64,000 nt of DNA from NCBI GenBank assembly GCA_965249685.1, contig CBDFMN010000003.1:1860001-1924000 (forward strand), written 5' to 3'. Source of the stretch: RH-AL1 sp965249685 (GTDB taxonomy: Bacteria > Pseudomonadota > Alphaproteobacteria > Rhizobiales > Beijerinckiaceae). This document shows, one piece after another, positions 1 to 8,963 of this stretch. The first letter of the stretch is position 1, and every line of letters begins with the position of its first letter. The notes beneath the pieces were generated by a model. It did not search any database and was not told the DNA's origin. It saw only the letters and a list, made by a program, of their open reading frames with translations. Both the position numbers and the translations under genes were made by a program.

Positions 1-43
1 CGTTTTGCTCGGAAACGAGGGACGCGAGCTAGGCGAGGACGTC

Positions 44-1183
44 ATGCGTCACAACTCTCACTATTACGGTCTCGACGTGTTAAGGCTTGTGGCCGCCTCG
101 TTCGTCGTGCTCGACCATTTCGGCTCGTACGGCTGGCGCTCGGTCGCCGCTACCGTACCGGCCGACCAGCTCGCCTTCCCCTTCCTGACGGGTATGACGA
201 ACATCGGATCGGTCGGTGTCGAAATCTTCTTCCTCCTTTCAGGCTTCGTTATCGCGGCGAGTGCTAAGGGCAGCACGCCGTTGCAATTCGCGTTGAGCCG
301 CGCCATCCGCGTATTTCCGGCGCTATGGCTCTGCGGCCTCGTCGCGCTCGTCGCGCGCGCCACGACCGGCGAGCCCTGGGGCGAACTCGCCAACGTCTTC
401 GCCCGATCCGCGCTGCTGTCGCCTGTCGGCCCCTACATCGACGGCGTCGTCTGGACGCTGGTCGTCGAAGCCATCTTCTATCTCCTGGTCTTCGTGGTGC
501 TGTTGCGCGGCGGATTCGGCCAGATCGAGCGTGTGGCCAAAGGATTGGGAATGCTGAGCGCCGCGTTCATTACCATCATGGCGCTGGCGGCCGCCTGCGC
601 CTCCCTCCATCCCGCCCTGGCGACGCTCGCTGCGCTCTGCGACCGGTTTCCCTTCAAAGTTCTGTTGCTGCGCCACGGCGTCTTCTTCGCCCTCGGCATC
701 CTGCTCTGGGCCGCTTTCGAAACCCGTTTCAGCCGGACCAGGGTGACCTGGATGCTCGCGCTGACGGCATTCTGTACTCTCGAGCTCGGCATCAACCGCG
801 GCAGCGCGGCAGAAACGTTCATCACGATCGCCCTGTGGTGGGCAGGCTTTGCCGCGGTCGCGGCGAGCGTCGCCGGCAGCGCCGCGGTGTCGCGGCGGCT
901 CGGGGGGTGGACCAGGGTGGCCCAGGACGTGGGTCGGTTGAGTTACCCGCTCTACCTCAACCATTACAGCCTCGGCATGGTGCTCGTGCCGGCGCTCTCC
1001 GCCGCCGGACTTGGCCGAACCTCGGCCTTCGGCGTGTCGCTCGGCTTAGTTGTCGGCTCGAGCTACCTCGTCATGCGCTACCCGGAACGGTGGATCCAAA
1101 AGCACCTTCGCGCCCGCCTCAGAGCCCAACTGAAGAGCTCTTCCACCTCGCGGGAGCCGATGCTGCCGGCCGGCATCGCCTGA
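44..1183 (+). CDS. Acyltransferase 3 family membrane protein
   Basis: This is an integral membrane O-acyltransferase of the acyltransferase 3 (OafA/NodX-like) family, which acylates cell-surface polysaccharides or lipids; the acceptor cannot be told from sequence. The 379-residue product opens with GLDVLRL at residues 9-15 and the family's likely catalytic His at 25 (LDHFG). GVEIFFLLSGF at 58-68 and VVEAIFYLLV further on are typical family segments, and about ten hydrophobic helices span the rest. I chose ATG 44 because it follows GGCGAGGAC. A TTG at position 5 would add 13 residues with no family similarity. It is convergent with the next gene, four bases away. Confidence 0.85.
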   Translation: MRHNSHYYGLDVLRLVAASFVVLDHFGSYGWRSVAATVPADQLAFPFLTGMTNIGSVGVEIFFLLSGFVIAASAKGSTPLQFALSRAIRVFPALWLCGLVALVARATTGEPWGELANVFARSALLSPVGPYIDGVVWTLVVEAIFYLLVFVVLLRGGFGQIERVAKGLGMLSAAFITIMALAAACASLHPALATLAALCDRFPFKVLLLRHGVFFALGILLWAAFETRFSRTRVTWMLALTAFCTLELGINRGSAAETFITIALWWAGFAAVAASVAGSAAVSRRLGGWTRVAQDVGRLSYPLYLNHYSLGMVLVPALSAAGLGRTSAFGVSLGLVVGSSYLVMRYPERWIQKHLRARLRAQLKSSSTSREPMLPAGIA

Positions 1184-1187
1184 TCGA

Positions 1188-2153
1188 TCATTGCAGGGCC
1201 TTGGCCAGGAAGGCGAGGAGCTCGTCGCGGCCGTTTGGGTGACCTTTGTCGCCGATCCGCAACGTGACGTCAGCGCGCCGCTCCTCGGCGACCTGGAGGA
1301 AGCCGGTACCGAAATCGGGGCTGTGGACGTAGTACATCGGATCGGTTGCGCTCCCATCTTTTTCGCGGGTGTAATAAAGGAACGTCGGCGGCGATGCCTG
1401 ATTGACGATTTCCGCCGGCGAGAGGATTGGAAAGTATTTCTTGTACTCGTTGCGGCGGGCGAGAAACTGGGTGAAGGCCGCGGCGTCGAGGCCGAAGGCG
1501 TGGCTGCCGTAGTTCAGCCGCGGCCCGACCCATCGCCGCATCTGCTGTGGGTCGATCGAAGTCTGCGCGTCGATGGTGCCGATCGCCTTGACCCGCGTCG
1601 ACATGCGGTCGGTCGGGTCGATCGACTTAGGCTTGGCCCGGTCGGGCGCGAGGCCGAGCCAAAGAACGTCGAACGCGCCGGCGGACTCGCCGAATAGCGC
1701 GACGCGCGCGGGATCGATGGCGAAGTCCTTGGCATGGTAGCGTACGAACTGCAGCGCACGCTTCGCGTCCTGCAGCGGGCCGAGGACCGGTGGGTAGAGA
1801 CCGTCCTGCTGCGCGCTCGGCACGTTGCGGTAGTTGATGGCGACAAAGGCGATATTGCGGCTGGTGAAATAGGCGACGTCCTCGCGCGGGACATAGCTCT
1901 TGTCGCCATTGAACCAGCCCCCACCGTGGATGAACACGACGACCGGAACGGTATCCGTGCTCAGCGGACGGTAGACATCGAGCTTATCAAGGGCATGAGT
2001 ATCGTAGGCGACATCGGCGAGCCAAGGCTTCTCGCTCCCGTTCGGAGGCCGATCCGCATCCGCGGCTAGCACGCCGCTCGCCGGCACGAGGCCGAGTGCC
2101 AGGGCGGCCAGCAGGATGACGGCCAGCAGGATGGGGGCAAGACGTGGTCGCAT
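1188..2153 (-). CDS. Secreted alpha/beta hydrolase (HSL/carboxylesterase type)
   Basis: This predicted exported esterase or lipase has a hydrophobic signal peptide (about residues 1-31, ending SGVLAA). It carries the HSL-family oxyanion motif HGGG at 76-79 and the nucleophile elbow GESAG at 155-159 (Ser157), with a likely catalytic His in GDKGHPNG near the C-terminus. The length of 321 residues suits a single-domain esterase. ATG 2153 is preferred because AAGGAG lies four bases upstream; a GTG 18 bases further out has no such site. The natural substrate is unknown, and there is no operon partner. Confidence 0.85.
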   Translation of the reverse strand: MRPRLAPILLAVILLAALALGLVPASGVLAADADRPPNGSEKPWLADVAYDTHALDKLDVYRPLSTDTVPVVVFIHGGGWFNGDKSYVPREDVAYFTSRNIAFVAINYRNVPSAQQDGLYPPVLGPLQDAKRALQFVRYHAKDFAIDPARVALFGESAGAFDVLWLGLAPDRAKPKSIDPTDRMSTRVKAIGTIDAQTSIDPQQMRRWVGPRLNYGSHAFGLDAAAFTQFLARRNEYKKYFPILSPAEIVNQASPPTFLYYTREKDGSATDPMYYVHSPDFGTGFLQVAEERRADVTLRIGDKGHPNGRDELLAFLAKALQ

Positions 2154-2319
2154 GTCGCTCCTTCTCGGCACCGGGTCACGTTATCGGCATAGGGTCGTGT
2201 TGCAGGTGAAGCGCAGAGCGCGCGTCATCAAAGGGTGCGGGGTCAAGTCGATTTGTGGGCGACCAGCGATCTTTTCTTGCGCCGCCTCGTTTAGGTCAAA
2301 AATAGCACAGGACGCTCCC

Positions 2320-2787
2320 ATGCCGCCGCTCAGCCTGCCCCTCGTGGCCCTTCTCCTTCTGACTTCCGTCCCGGGTAGGGCAAGCGCGCAGAACGCGGAT
2401 CGCGCCTCAAAGGCCGATGCCGAACGCGCGGTGCAGGGTTACCTCGCGCTTTGGTCCAGCAGCGGCGATATCAGCGAGGCCTCCGTGTCGCGCTTCTACG
2501 CCCCCCGCGTTATCTATTACGGCAAGGCGTTCACCCGCGCGCAGGTGCTGGCCGACAAGCGGGCCTACGCCAGGCAATGGCCGGTCCGGGTCTACAGGGA
2601 GGTGCCGGGCTCGTTCGCGGCGCGATGCAACGCCGACCGTTCCCTGTGCAAGGTCAGCGCCGACATGGTGTGGCGCCGGGTCAGTCGAGGCCAAGTCGTC
2701 TCGACCGGGCGGGCTCACCTGCGCTTCGACTTCGTCGCGGTCGACGGCGGTCGCAAGATCGCGCGCGAGGGTGCGAGGATCCTCTAG
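2320..2787 (+). CDS. Small secreted NTF2/SnoaL-like protein
   Basis: A 155-residue protein with a clear signal peptide (residues 1-24, cleavage after ASAQ). The mature part has the pattern of the NTF2-like/DUF4440 fold: an N-terminal helix (AERAVQGYLALWSS), a YAPRVIYYGK strand segment, and a C-terminal beta hairpin (GRAHLRFDFVAVDGGRKIAREG). Such domains bind small ligands or act as periplasmic accessory modules; no catalytic role can be assigned. Its stop codon overlaps the stop of the convergent peptidase gene through the shared tetranucleotide CTAG. Confidence 0.7.
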   Translation: MPPLSLPLVALLLLTSVPGRASAQNADRASKADAERAVQGYLALWSSSGDISEASVSRFYAPRVIYYGKAFTRAQVLADKRAYARQWPVRVYREVPGSFAARCNADRSLCKVSADMVWRRVSRGQVVSTGRAHLRFDFVAVDGGRKIAREGARIL

Positions 2788-3776
2788 ATCGGCCCGAAGC
2801 GGTCCCGCCAGCTCGGTAGCGAACCAGGAAATGGCAGCGCCGTCGCCTCATAGATCGCGCGGGCGATCGCGCGCGCGAGACAATCGGCGGCAACCATGCC
2901 GATCTCCACCTGCGCCACCGCCGAGGCTTCGTGGCGCGCGTGTGCCGTGGCGGCGGCGAAGACCGTGTCGCCGTCGAGTGCCGCATGGGCCGGACGCAAC
3001 GCGCGCGCCGCTCCATCCTGCGCCATACAGGCGAGGCGCTTGCATTCCGCCTTGGTCAGCGCCGCGTCTGTCGCGACGATCGCGATTGTGGTGTTCTCCG
3101 GCTGTGCGCCCTTGAGCCGCAGGGCAAGCGCGTCGGGCGGCAGCCGGGCCGGCCAGCCGAGCGCGCCGAATTCGTCGCCTTGCTCGTAGGGAGCGGCCCA
3201 AAAATGTGGCCCGCTGCCCAGCGTGGCGCTGCCGATGGCGTTGACCGCGACGAGCGCGCCGACGGTGAAGCCAGAGTCGGTCACCGCGCTCGTGGAGCCG
3301 ACGCCTCCCTTGAGCGTGGCGGTCGTTGCGCCAAGACCCGCGCCGAAACTCCCCAACGCTACGTCGAGCCCGGCCGCGGCGGCGGCGCGAAAACCGAGGT
3401 GCCAGTAGACCGGCTCGGCACCCCAGGCCTTGTCGCCGCCGTTGAGGAGGTCGAACAGGATCGCGCCCGGCACGATGGGCACGGCCGCCTCGCGAATGCG
3501 AAACCCGCGGCCCCGAGCGCCCAGCCAGGCCTGCACCCCGCCCATCGCGTCGAGCCCGTAAGCAGAGCCGCCGGAGAGCACGAGCGCGTCGACCTCGCTG
3601 ACCGTCATTCCAGGATCGAGCAGGCTCGTGTCGCGCAGGCCCGGCGCGCCGCCGCCAATTGTCCCCGAGGCGACACAGGGCGCGTCAAAGACGACCGCGG
3701 TCACGCCAGACGCGATGCGCGTGTCTTCGGCTTGGCCAACGCGGAGACCGGGAACGTCGGTAATCAGGTTGCGCAA
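2784..3776 (-). CDS. P1 family (DmpA/S58) self-processing peptidase
   Basis: This is a member of the DmpA superfamily of N-terminal-nucleophile aminopeptidases, which cleave themselves to expose a Ser or Thr nucleophile. The 330-residue chain starts with the characteristic ITDVPGLRVGQ, has VLSGGSAYGLDA at about 66-77 and GGVGSTSA at 157-164. The segment ENTTIAIVATDA places the likely autoproteolysis site between Asn228 and Thr229; this is inferred by analogy with ThnT, where an Asn-Thr bond is cut. No signal peptide is visible, so it should be cytoplasmic. Its substrate is unknown; family members hydrolyse beta-peptides or D-amino acid amides. Confidence 0.85.
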   Translation of the reverse strand: MRNLITDVPGLRVGQAEDTRIASGVTAVVFDAPCVASGTIGGGAPGLRDTSLLDPGMTVSEVDALVLSGGSAYGLDAMGGVQAWLGARGRGFRIREAAVPIVPGAILFDLLNGGDKAWGAEPVYWHLGFRAAAAAGLDVALGSFGAGLGATTATLKGGVGSTSAVTDSGFTVGALVAVNAIGSATLGSGPHFWAAPYEQGDEFGALGWPARLPPDALALRLKGAQPENTTIAIVATDAALTKAECKRLACMAQDGAARALRPAHAALDGDTVFAAATAHARHEASAVAQVEIGMVAADCLARAIARAIYEATALPFPGSLPSWRDRFGPI

Positions 3777-3873
3777 TGGCCGTCTCCTCCGCCAGCGCCG
3801 CCCTCCATCGAATCAGCGGCGCGTCAGACGATCCACCATTTGCCAACGTAGGGCACGCACCGTAAAATCGCTC

Positions 3874-4644
3874 ATGTTCCGCTACGCCAATCCCACGGCC
3901 TTCCTGCGTCTCGCGGGCGTGCTGATCCCGTCGCTAGCCGTCGTCACCGGGGCGCTTCTGGCGGCCGGCCTTGCCCTCGCCTGTCTCGCGCCGGCGGACT
4001 ACCAGCAGGGTGAGACGGTGAAGATCATGTATCTCCACGTGCCGGCAGCCTGGCTCGCGATGTTCGTCTACGTCGTGATGACAGTCTCCGCGCTGGGGAC
4101 GCTGGTGTGGCGCCACCCCGTTGCCGACGCGGCGCAGAAGGCGGCGGCTCCGCTCGGGGCAGGTTTTACCTTCATCTGCCTCGCGACGGGCTCGCTGTGG
4201 GGCAAGCCGATGTGGGGCACGTGGTGGGTGTGGGACGCGCGGCTGACCTCCGTGCTGGTGCTGTTCCTGCTGTACCTCGGGCTCGTCGCGCTGTGGCAGA
4301 CCATCGAGGACCAGGGGCGCGCCGCCCGCGCCGCCGCCATCCTCACGCTCGTGGGGGTCGTCAACATTCCCATCATCCATTTTTCCGTGGAATGGTGGAA
4401 CACGCTGCACCAGCCGGCCTCGGTGTTCCGCGTGGGCGGCCCGCGCATAGCGGCCTCGATGCTGTGGCCGCTGCTCGTCATGGCCGTCGCCTTCACGACC
4501 CTGTTCCTGACCCTGCACCTCATGGCCGTGCGCAACGAGATCCTGCGCCGCCGGCTGCGACGGCTCTCCATCATGGAAGCGAGTGGGGCCGAGCTGGCCG
4601 ATCTCGAGCCGATCGGTTATCCCGACGCGCTGGCGCAGGGCTGA
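3874..4644 (+). CDS. ccmC: Haem exporter protein CcmC
   Basis: CcmC is the inner-membrane haem-handling protein of system I cytochrome c maturation and helps load haem onto CcmE. The 256-residue product has six hydrophobic segments and the diagnostic periplasmic tryptophan-rich WGTWWVWD at 114-121. Conserved His residues lie at 55 (YLHVPAAW), 169 and 179. I chose ATG 3874; an upstream in-frame extension overlaps the divergent peptidase gene and has no similarity to the family. It starts a tight ccmC-ccmD-ccmG operon with 3-4 base overlaps. The usual upstream partners ccmA and ccmB are not here. Confidence 0.96.
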   Translation: MFRYANPTAFLRLAGVLIPSLAVVTGALLAAGLALACLAPADYQQGETVKIMYLHVPAAWLAMFVYVVMTVSALGTLVWRHPVADAAQKAAAPLGAGFTFICLATGSLWGKPMWGTWWVWDARLTSVLVLFLLYLGLVALWQTIEDQGRAARAAAILTLVGVVNIPIIHFSVEWWNTLHQPASVFRVGGPRIAASMLWPLLVMAVAFTTLFLTLHLMAVRNEILRRRLRRLSIMEASGAELADLEPIGYPDALAQG

Positions 4645-4796
4645 TGGAGCACGACCCGCATGCAGGCTTCATCCTCGCTGCCTATGGCATCGCGACAATC
4701 GTCGTCGTGACCATGATCGTGACGATCCTCGCCGACTATCGCGGGCTGAGGAGACGGCTCGCCCGCTTCGCCGCGCGCGAGGCCGACCGCGAGTGA
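4644..4796 (+). CDS. ccmD: Haem exporter protein CcmD
   Basis: A 50-residue single-span membrane protein (MEHDPHAGFILAAYG, then a hydrophobic helix, then a basic tail RGLRRRLARF), matching CcmD in size, topology and position. CcmD helps release holo-CcmE from the CcmABC complex. The ATG overlaps the ccmC stop (TGATG), and its own stop overlaps the GTG of ccmG, so the three genes are translationally coupled. Confidence 0.93.
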   Translation: MEHDPHAGFILAAYGIATIVVVTMIVTILADYRGLRRRLARFAAREADRE

Positions 4797-5374
4797 GCAA
4801 GGCCGAAGAGCGAGAGTCCATACGGGTGAAGCGCCGGCGCCCGCTCCTGGTGTTTCTGCCGCTGCTTCTGTTCGTCGCCCTCGCGGTCCTGTTCAAATCC
4901 TACCTGCGCAGCGACTATGACGCCTCGCACCTGCCGTCCGCGCTGATCGGCAAGCCGGCGCCGCCCTTCGCGTTGGCCCCCGTCCAGGGGCTCAACGTGC
5001 CCGGACTTGCCCTGTCCGACCTGACGGCCGGCCGGGTCACGGTCGTCAACGTCTTCGCTTCGTGGTGCGTGCCCTGCCACCAGGAGCACGCCACCCTCCT
5101 GCAATTACGCAGCGCCGGCGTGAACCTCGTCGGCGTCGCCTACAAGGACGAGGCCGACAACACCCGGCGCTTCCTCGGCCAGGACGGCAATCCCTACCGC
5201 GCGGTCGGTGCCGATACGAACGGACGCACCGGCATCGATCTCGGTGTCACCGGTGTACCGGAGACCTATGTGGTGCGCGGCGACGGGATGATCGCCGCCA
5301 AGATCGTCGGCCCGCTCACCGCGCAGATCGTGCGCGAGACCCTGATGCCGGCGATCGCGAAGGCGGACAGGTGA
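4793..5374 (+). CDS. ccmG: Thiol:disulfide interchange protein CcmG/DsbE
   Basis: This membrane-anchored periplasmic thioredoxin reduces apocytochrome c cysteines before haem ligation. The 193-residue product has an N-terminal anchor (about residues 18-34) and a thioredoxin fold with the redox motif WCVPC (Cys92, Cys95) preceded by VVNVFAS. The cis-proline region is GVTGVPETYVV, with the acidic Glu next to the Pro that is typical of CcmG. It starts at a GTG overlapping the ccmD stop as GTGA. A longer frame exists upstream but lies inside ccmC and ccmD. Confidence 0.95.
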   Translation: MSKAEERESIRVKRRRPLLVFLPLLLFVALAVLFKSYLRSDYDASHLPSALIGKPAPPFALAPVQGLNVPGLALSDLTAGRVTVVNVFASWCVPCHQEHATLLQLRSAGVNLVGVAYKDEADNTRRFLGQDGNPYRAVGADTNGRTGIDLGVTGVPETYVVRGDGMIAAKIVGPLTAQIVRETLMPAIAKADR

Positions 5375-5383
5375 GGGGCGACC

Positions 5384-6055
5384 CTAAAGGTGCTCCGGCG
5401 CCTTGGCCGCGGCCTCGCCGCGCAGCTCGTGCTTCATGATGAGAGGCACCTGCGAGAAGGTGAAGACGAAGATCAGGATCATCGTGCCGGGAAACTTGAA
5501 CAGCACCCAGGTATCGGTCGATTGCGTGCGCCAGATCACCTCGTTCACGACCGCGAGCGCGACGAAGCACAGGCCCCAGCGCAGCGTCAGGATGCGCCAT
5601 CCCTCTTCCGTCAGGCTCATTGCGTTGTCGAGAACCACCGGCAGCAGCGGCTTGTTAACCAAGAGGCCGCCGAGCAGCGCCAGGCCGAAGCAGGCGTAAA
5701 GGATGGTCGGCTTCATCTTGATGAAGCTGGGGTCCTGAAAATAGAAGGTGAGGCCGCCGAAGATGACGACGAGCACGGCCGTGACGACGGGCATGATCGG
5801 CAGGCGTCGCGTGATGGCGTAGGAGACCACCAACGCGGCCAGCACGCCGATCATCAGCACCGCGGTGGCCGTGAACAACCCGGCGCTCTCCCCTTCGAGG
5901 AGTTTTGCGGGCAGGACCGGATGGACCAGGGGCGCGAAGAGCTTAGGCCGAGAGTTGGCGAAGAAGAACAGGAGCAGGGGCCCGAGTTCCAGCAGGAACT
6001 TGAGCCACGGCTTGATCGTGCGGGCCGGCATGGCGTTCGACGGCAGATGGGTCAT
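5384..6055 (-). CDS. ispZ: Inner-membrane septation protein A (IspZ/YciB family)
   Basis: An integral membrane protein of the YciB/IspZ family, linked to septation and envelope maintenance in proteobacteria. The 223-residue protein contains the family start KPWLKFLLELGPLLLFFFAN, the FQDPSFIKMKPTILY segment and WRTQSTDTWVLFKFPG, with about six membrane spans. ATG 6055 is chosen because AAGGAAGG lies just upstream; the frame stays open another 30 codons without family similarity. It converges with ccmG, leaving nine bases between the stops. YciB and CcmG are often neighbours in alphaproteobacteria. Confidence 0.92.
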   Translation of the reverse strand: MTHLPSNAMPARTIKPWLKFLLELGPLLLFFFANSRPKLFAPLVHPVLPAKLLEGESAGLFTATAVLMIGVLAALVVSYAITRRLPIMPVVTAVLVVIFGGLTFYFQDPSFIKMKPTILYACFGLALLGGLLVNKPLLPVVLDNAMSLTEEGWRILTLRWGLCFVALAVVNEVIWRTQSTDTWVLFKFPGTMILIFVFTFSQVPLIMKHELRGEAAAKAPEHL

Positions 6056-6190
6056 GCGCCTTCCTTTCAGAAGGGTATGGCGCCGGCAAGGCTTTTCACG
6101 GATGCCGCGCGACGTGCTACGCGCAGCGACCGCCTGTCGCCGCATTCGACGGCTAAGACACTCCGGTCCGTCCGACTTTCAGGTTACAGC

Positions 6191-7546
6191 ATGATCAGCG
6201 CCTTCGATCTTTTCAAGGTCGGCATCGGCCCCTCCAGCTCCCACACGGTTGGACCGATGATCGCGGCACGGCGCTTTCGCGACGACCTTGCCGCGCTCGA
6301 CCCCGCGCCCGAACGCCTGAGCGTCGAACTCTTCGGCTCGCTCGCGTGGACGGGTCGCGGCCACGGCACCGACCACGCCATCTGCCTCGGGCTGCTCGGC
6401 GAAGTGCCGGCAAGCGTCGATCCCGACGCGGTGGCTCGCCTCGTCGCGGGCCTGAAGGCCAGCCGCGGAGTGACCGCCGGTCCGCACCGCATCCGCTTCG
6501 ATTCCGAAACCGACCTGCGCTTTAATTTCGACCTGGTCATGCCGCTGCACACCAATGCGATGCGCTTTCGCGCCTATGCCGAAGGCGGCGGGCTATACCG
6601 CGAACGCGTCTACTATTCGATCGGCGGGGGCTTCGTGGTCGAGGCGGAAGACGCGTTGGCGCTGGTGCAGCCCCAGGCGCCCCTTTCCTTCGACAGCGCC
6701 GCCGGCCTGCTGGACATCTGCAAGGCGCGACGCCTCACGATCGGCGATGTGCAGATGACCAACGAACTGGCGTGGCGCCCGCGCGCGGCGGTGGAGAGCG
6801 GCCTCGACGCGGTCCGCGACGCGATGTTCGCCTGCATCGACCGCGGCCTCGCCCAGGAGGGATGCCTACCGGGCGGACTCAAGGTCCGGCGCCGCGCCAA
6901 AAGCCTGCACGAGTCGCTGCTGGCGGACGGGCCGCGCAACAGCAGGCCGCCGCACGACATAGTGGAATGGGTGAGCCTGTTCGCCATCGCGGTCAACGAG
7001 GAGAACGCATCGGGCGGCCGCGTCGTGACGGCGCCGACCAATGGCGCCGCCGGCATCATCCCGGCTGTGCTGCGCTACGGCCGCGACTTCTGCCCCGGCT
7101 GGTCGGAGGAGCACGGGCGGATCTTCCTGCTCACGGCCGCCGCGATCGGCGGCCTCATCAAGCAACGCGCCTCCATCTCCGGCGCCGAGGTCGGCTGCCA
7201 GGGCGAGGTCGGCTCCGCCGCCTCGATGGCGGCGGCCGGTCTCGCCGCGGCCCTGGGCGGCGACCCCGAGCAGGTCGAAAACGCGGCCGAGATCGCGATG
7301 GAGCACCATCTGGGCATGACCTGCGACCCGATCGGCGGCCTCGTGCAAATCCCCTGCATAGAGCGCAACGCCTTCGGCGCCAACAAGGCTATCGTCGCCG
7401 CATCGCTCGCCCTGCGCGGTGACGGCCGGCACCACGTCAGCCTCGACCAGGTCATCGAGACGATGCGCCAGACCGGCGCCGACATGCACGATAAATACAA
7501 GGAGACATCGAAGGGCGGATTGGCGGTGAACGTCTCGGCGTGCTGA
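6191..7546 (+). CDS. sdaA: L-serine dehydratase (single-chain, Fe-S)
   Basis: This enzyme deaminates L-serine to pyruvate and ammonia in the cytoplasm with a [4Fe-4S] cluster. The 451-residue chain carries the N-terminal beta-domain motif GPSSSHTVGP (13-22). The three cluster cysteines are Cys336, Cys378 and Cys389; their 42- and 11-residue spacings match those described for Legionella SdaA. The C-terminal residue is also a Cys (VNVSAC), which in this family can occupy the active site as a tail. It begins at ATG 6191 after the divergent ispZ and is monocistronic. Confidence 0.95.
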   Translation: MISAFDLFKVGIGPSSSHTVGPMIAARRFRDDLAALDPAPERLSVELFGSLAWTGRGHGTDHAICLGLLGEVPASVDPDAVARLVAGLKASRGVTAGPHRIRFDSETDLRFNFDLVMPLHTNAMRFRAYAEGGGLYRERVYYSIGGGFVVEAEDALALVQPQAPLSFDSAAGLLDICKARRLTIGDVQMTNELAWRPRAAVESGLDAVRDAMFACIDRGLAQEGCLPGGLKVRRRAKSLHESLLADGPRNSRPPHDIVEWVSLFAIAVNEENASGGRVVTAPTNGAAGIIPAVLRYGRDFCPGWSEEHGRIFLLTAAAIGGLIKQRASISGAEVGCQGEVGSAASMAAAGLAAALGGDPEQVENAAEIAMEHHLGMTCDPIGGLVQIPCIERNAFGANKAIVAASLALRGDGRHHVSLDQVIETMRQTGADMHDKYKETSKGGLAVNVSAC

Positions 7547-7647
7547 CATCGCCGCCCTCTGCGGGAGCCACCGACCTGGGCCGCTTCGCTCCGCCCGCAA
7601 AGACGGCGAAAATGTCGCCCGGAGTCCCGCCCTTGCCGTTTGGCTCC

Positions 7648-8829
7648 TCACCCCGCCCGCCCGACCCCCGCGATCGCCTCGGCGAAGTCCCGCGCGGAAA
7701 ACGGCTCCAGGTCCTCCGCGGTCTCGCCCACCCCGATGAAGTGCACCGGCAATTTGAACTTGTCGGCGATCGCCACCAAAATGCCTCCCCGCGCTGTCCC
7801 GTCGAGCTTGGTCATGACGAGCCCCGTCACGCCGGCGACCTTGCCGAAGATCTCGACCTGGCTCATGGCGTTCTGACCCACCGTCGCATCGAGCACCAGC
7901 AGCACCGCGTGGGGCGCGCCGGCATCGACCTTGCGCATGACGCGGATGATCTTCTCCAGTTCCGCCATCAGTTCCGTGCGGTTCTGCAGCCGGCCGGCCG
8001 TGTCCATGAGGAGAACGTCGGCACCGGCCGCGCGCGCCTCGACGATTGCCTCGAAGGCGAGGCTCGCGGCGTCCGAGCCCTGCTCGCGCGCCACCACGGC
8101 GCAGCCGAGCCGATCACCCCAGATCTTGAGCTGCGCGATGGCCGCGGCGCGGAACGTGTCGCCAGCAGCCAGCATGACGGTGCTGCCCTCGCTCGTCAGC
8201 TTAGCGGCCAGCTTGCCGATCGTGGTCGTCTTGCCCGAACCGTTGACGCCGACAACGAGCACCACGAACGGCCGCGGCCCCGCCTCGATGGCGATGGGCT
8301 TGGCCAACGGTTCGAGGACGCGCTCGACCTCGGCGGCGAGGATGGCCTTGACGTCTTCGGGCGAGACCTGACGGTCGTAGCGTCCGCGGCCGACCGCCTG
8401 CGCGATGCGCATCGCGGTCGCCGTGCCGAGGTCGGAGCGGATCAGCACGTCTTCGAGCTCCTCCAGCATGGCGTCGTCGAGCCGACGCTTGGTGAAGATG
8501 TCGGTAATGCCCGTGCCGAGGGAGGAGGACGAGCGCGCTAACCCATCCTTCAGCCGCGTCCACCAAGAACGCGGCGTCTCGGTGGGGGCGAGGGGAACGG
8601 CAGGCACCGGCGGGGCGAACGCGACCGCGGAGCCCGCCGCAAGCGCGTCGACCACGGCGCCCGCCACCGCCTCGGTCGGCGGCACCGCGGGTTGCGCGGG
8701 GGGCGGGCCGCCTTGCTGCTCCGTCTCGGCCAGCCGGACATCCGGTTCCGCGTTGGCCGGGCGCTCTTTGCGACCGAACAGGCGGCTGAACAGGGTCGGC
8801 TTCTCGCCGTCGTCGGGTCTGTCGCTCAC
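7648..8829 (-). CDS. ftsY: Signal recognition particle receptor FtsY
   Basis: FtsY is the GTPase that docks SRP-ribosome complexes at the membrane during co-translational insertion. The 393-residue protein has a short acidic, low-complexity A domain (residues 1-85), then the NG domain: G1 GVNGSGKTT (194-202), DTFRAAA (224-230), G3 DTAGR (276-280), TKLDG (340-344) and the C-terminal GVGE..DLEPF. The start is GTG with AGGGAA about 13 bases upstream; no in-frame ATG lies nearby. It is convergent with sdaA, with about 100 bases between. Confidence 0.96.
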   Translation of the reverse strand: MSDRPDDGEKPTLFSRLFGRKERPANAEPDVRLAETEQQGGPPPAQPAVPPTEAVAGAVVDALAAGSAVAFAPPVPAVPLAPTETPRSWWTRLKDGLARSSSSLGTGITDIFTKRRLDDAMLEELEDVLIRSDLGTATAMRIAQAVGRGRYDRQVSPEDVKAILAAEVERVLEPLAKPIAIEAGPRPFVVLVVGVNGSGKTTTIGKLAAKLTSEGSTVMLAAGDTFRAAAIAQLKIWGDRLGCAVVAREQGSDAASLAFEAIVEARAAGADVLLMDTAGRLQNRTELMAELEKIIRVMRKVDAGAPHAVLLVLDATVGQNAMSQVEIFGKVAGVTGLVMTKLDGTARGGILVAIADKFKLPVHFIGVGETAEDLEPFSARDFAEAIAGVGRAG

Positions 8830-8963
8830 GATGACGTTTCTTCCCTGTCAGGCGAGGGATCGCAGGCTTCCTTGTGCGCCATGGGTTAGCGGAGTTCAAC
8901 CGGCGGGACCTCGGCAGCCCTCAGCCTCCAGGAAGCCGTGCCTGACGATGTGGCCGAGCGGGT

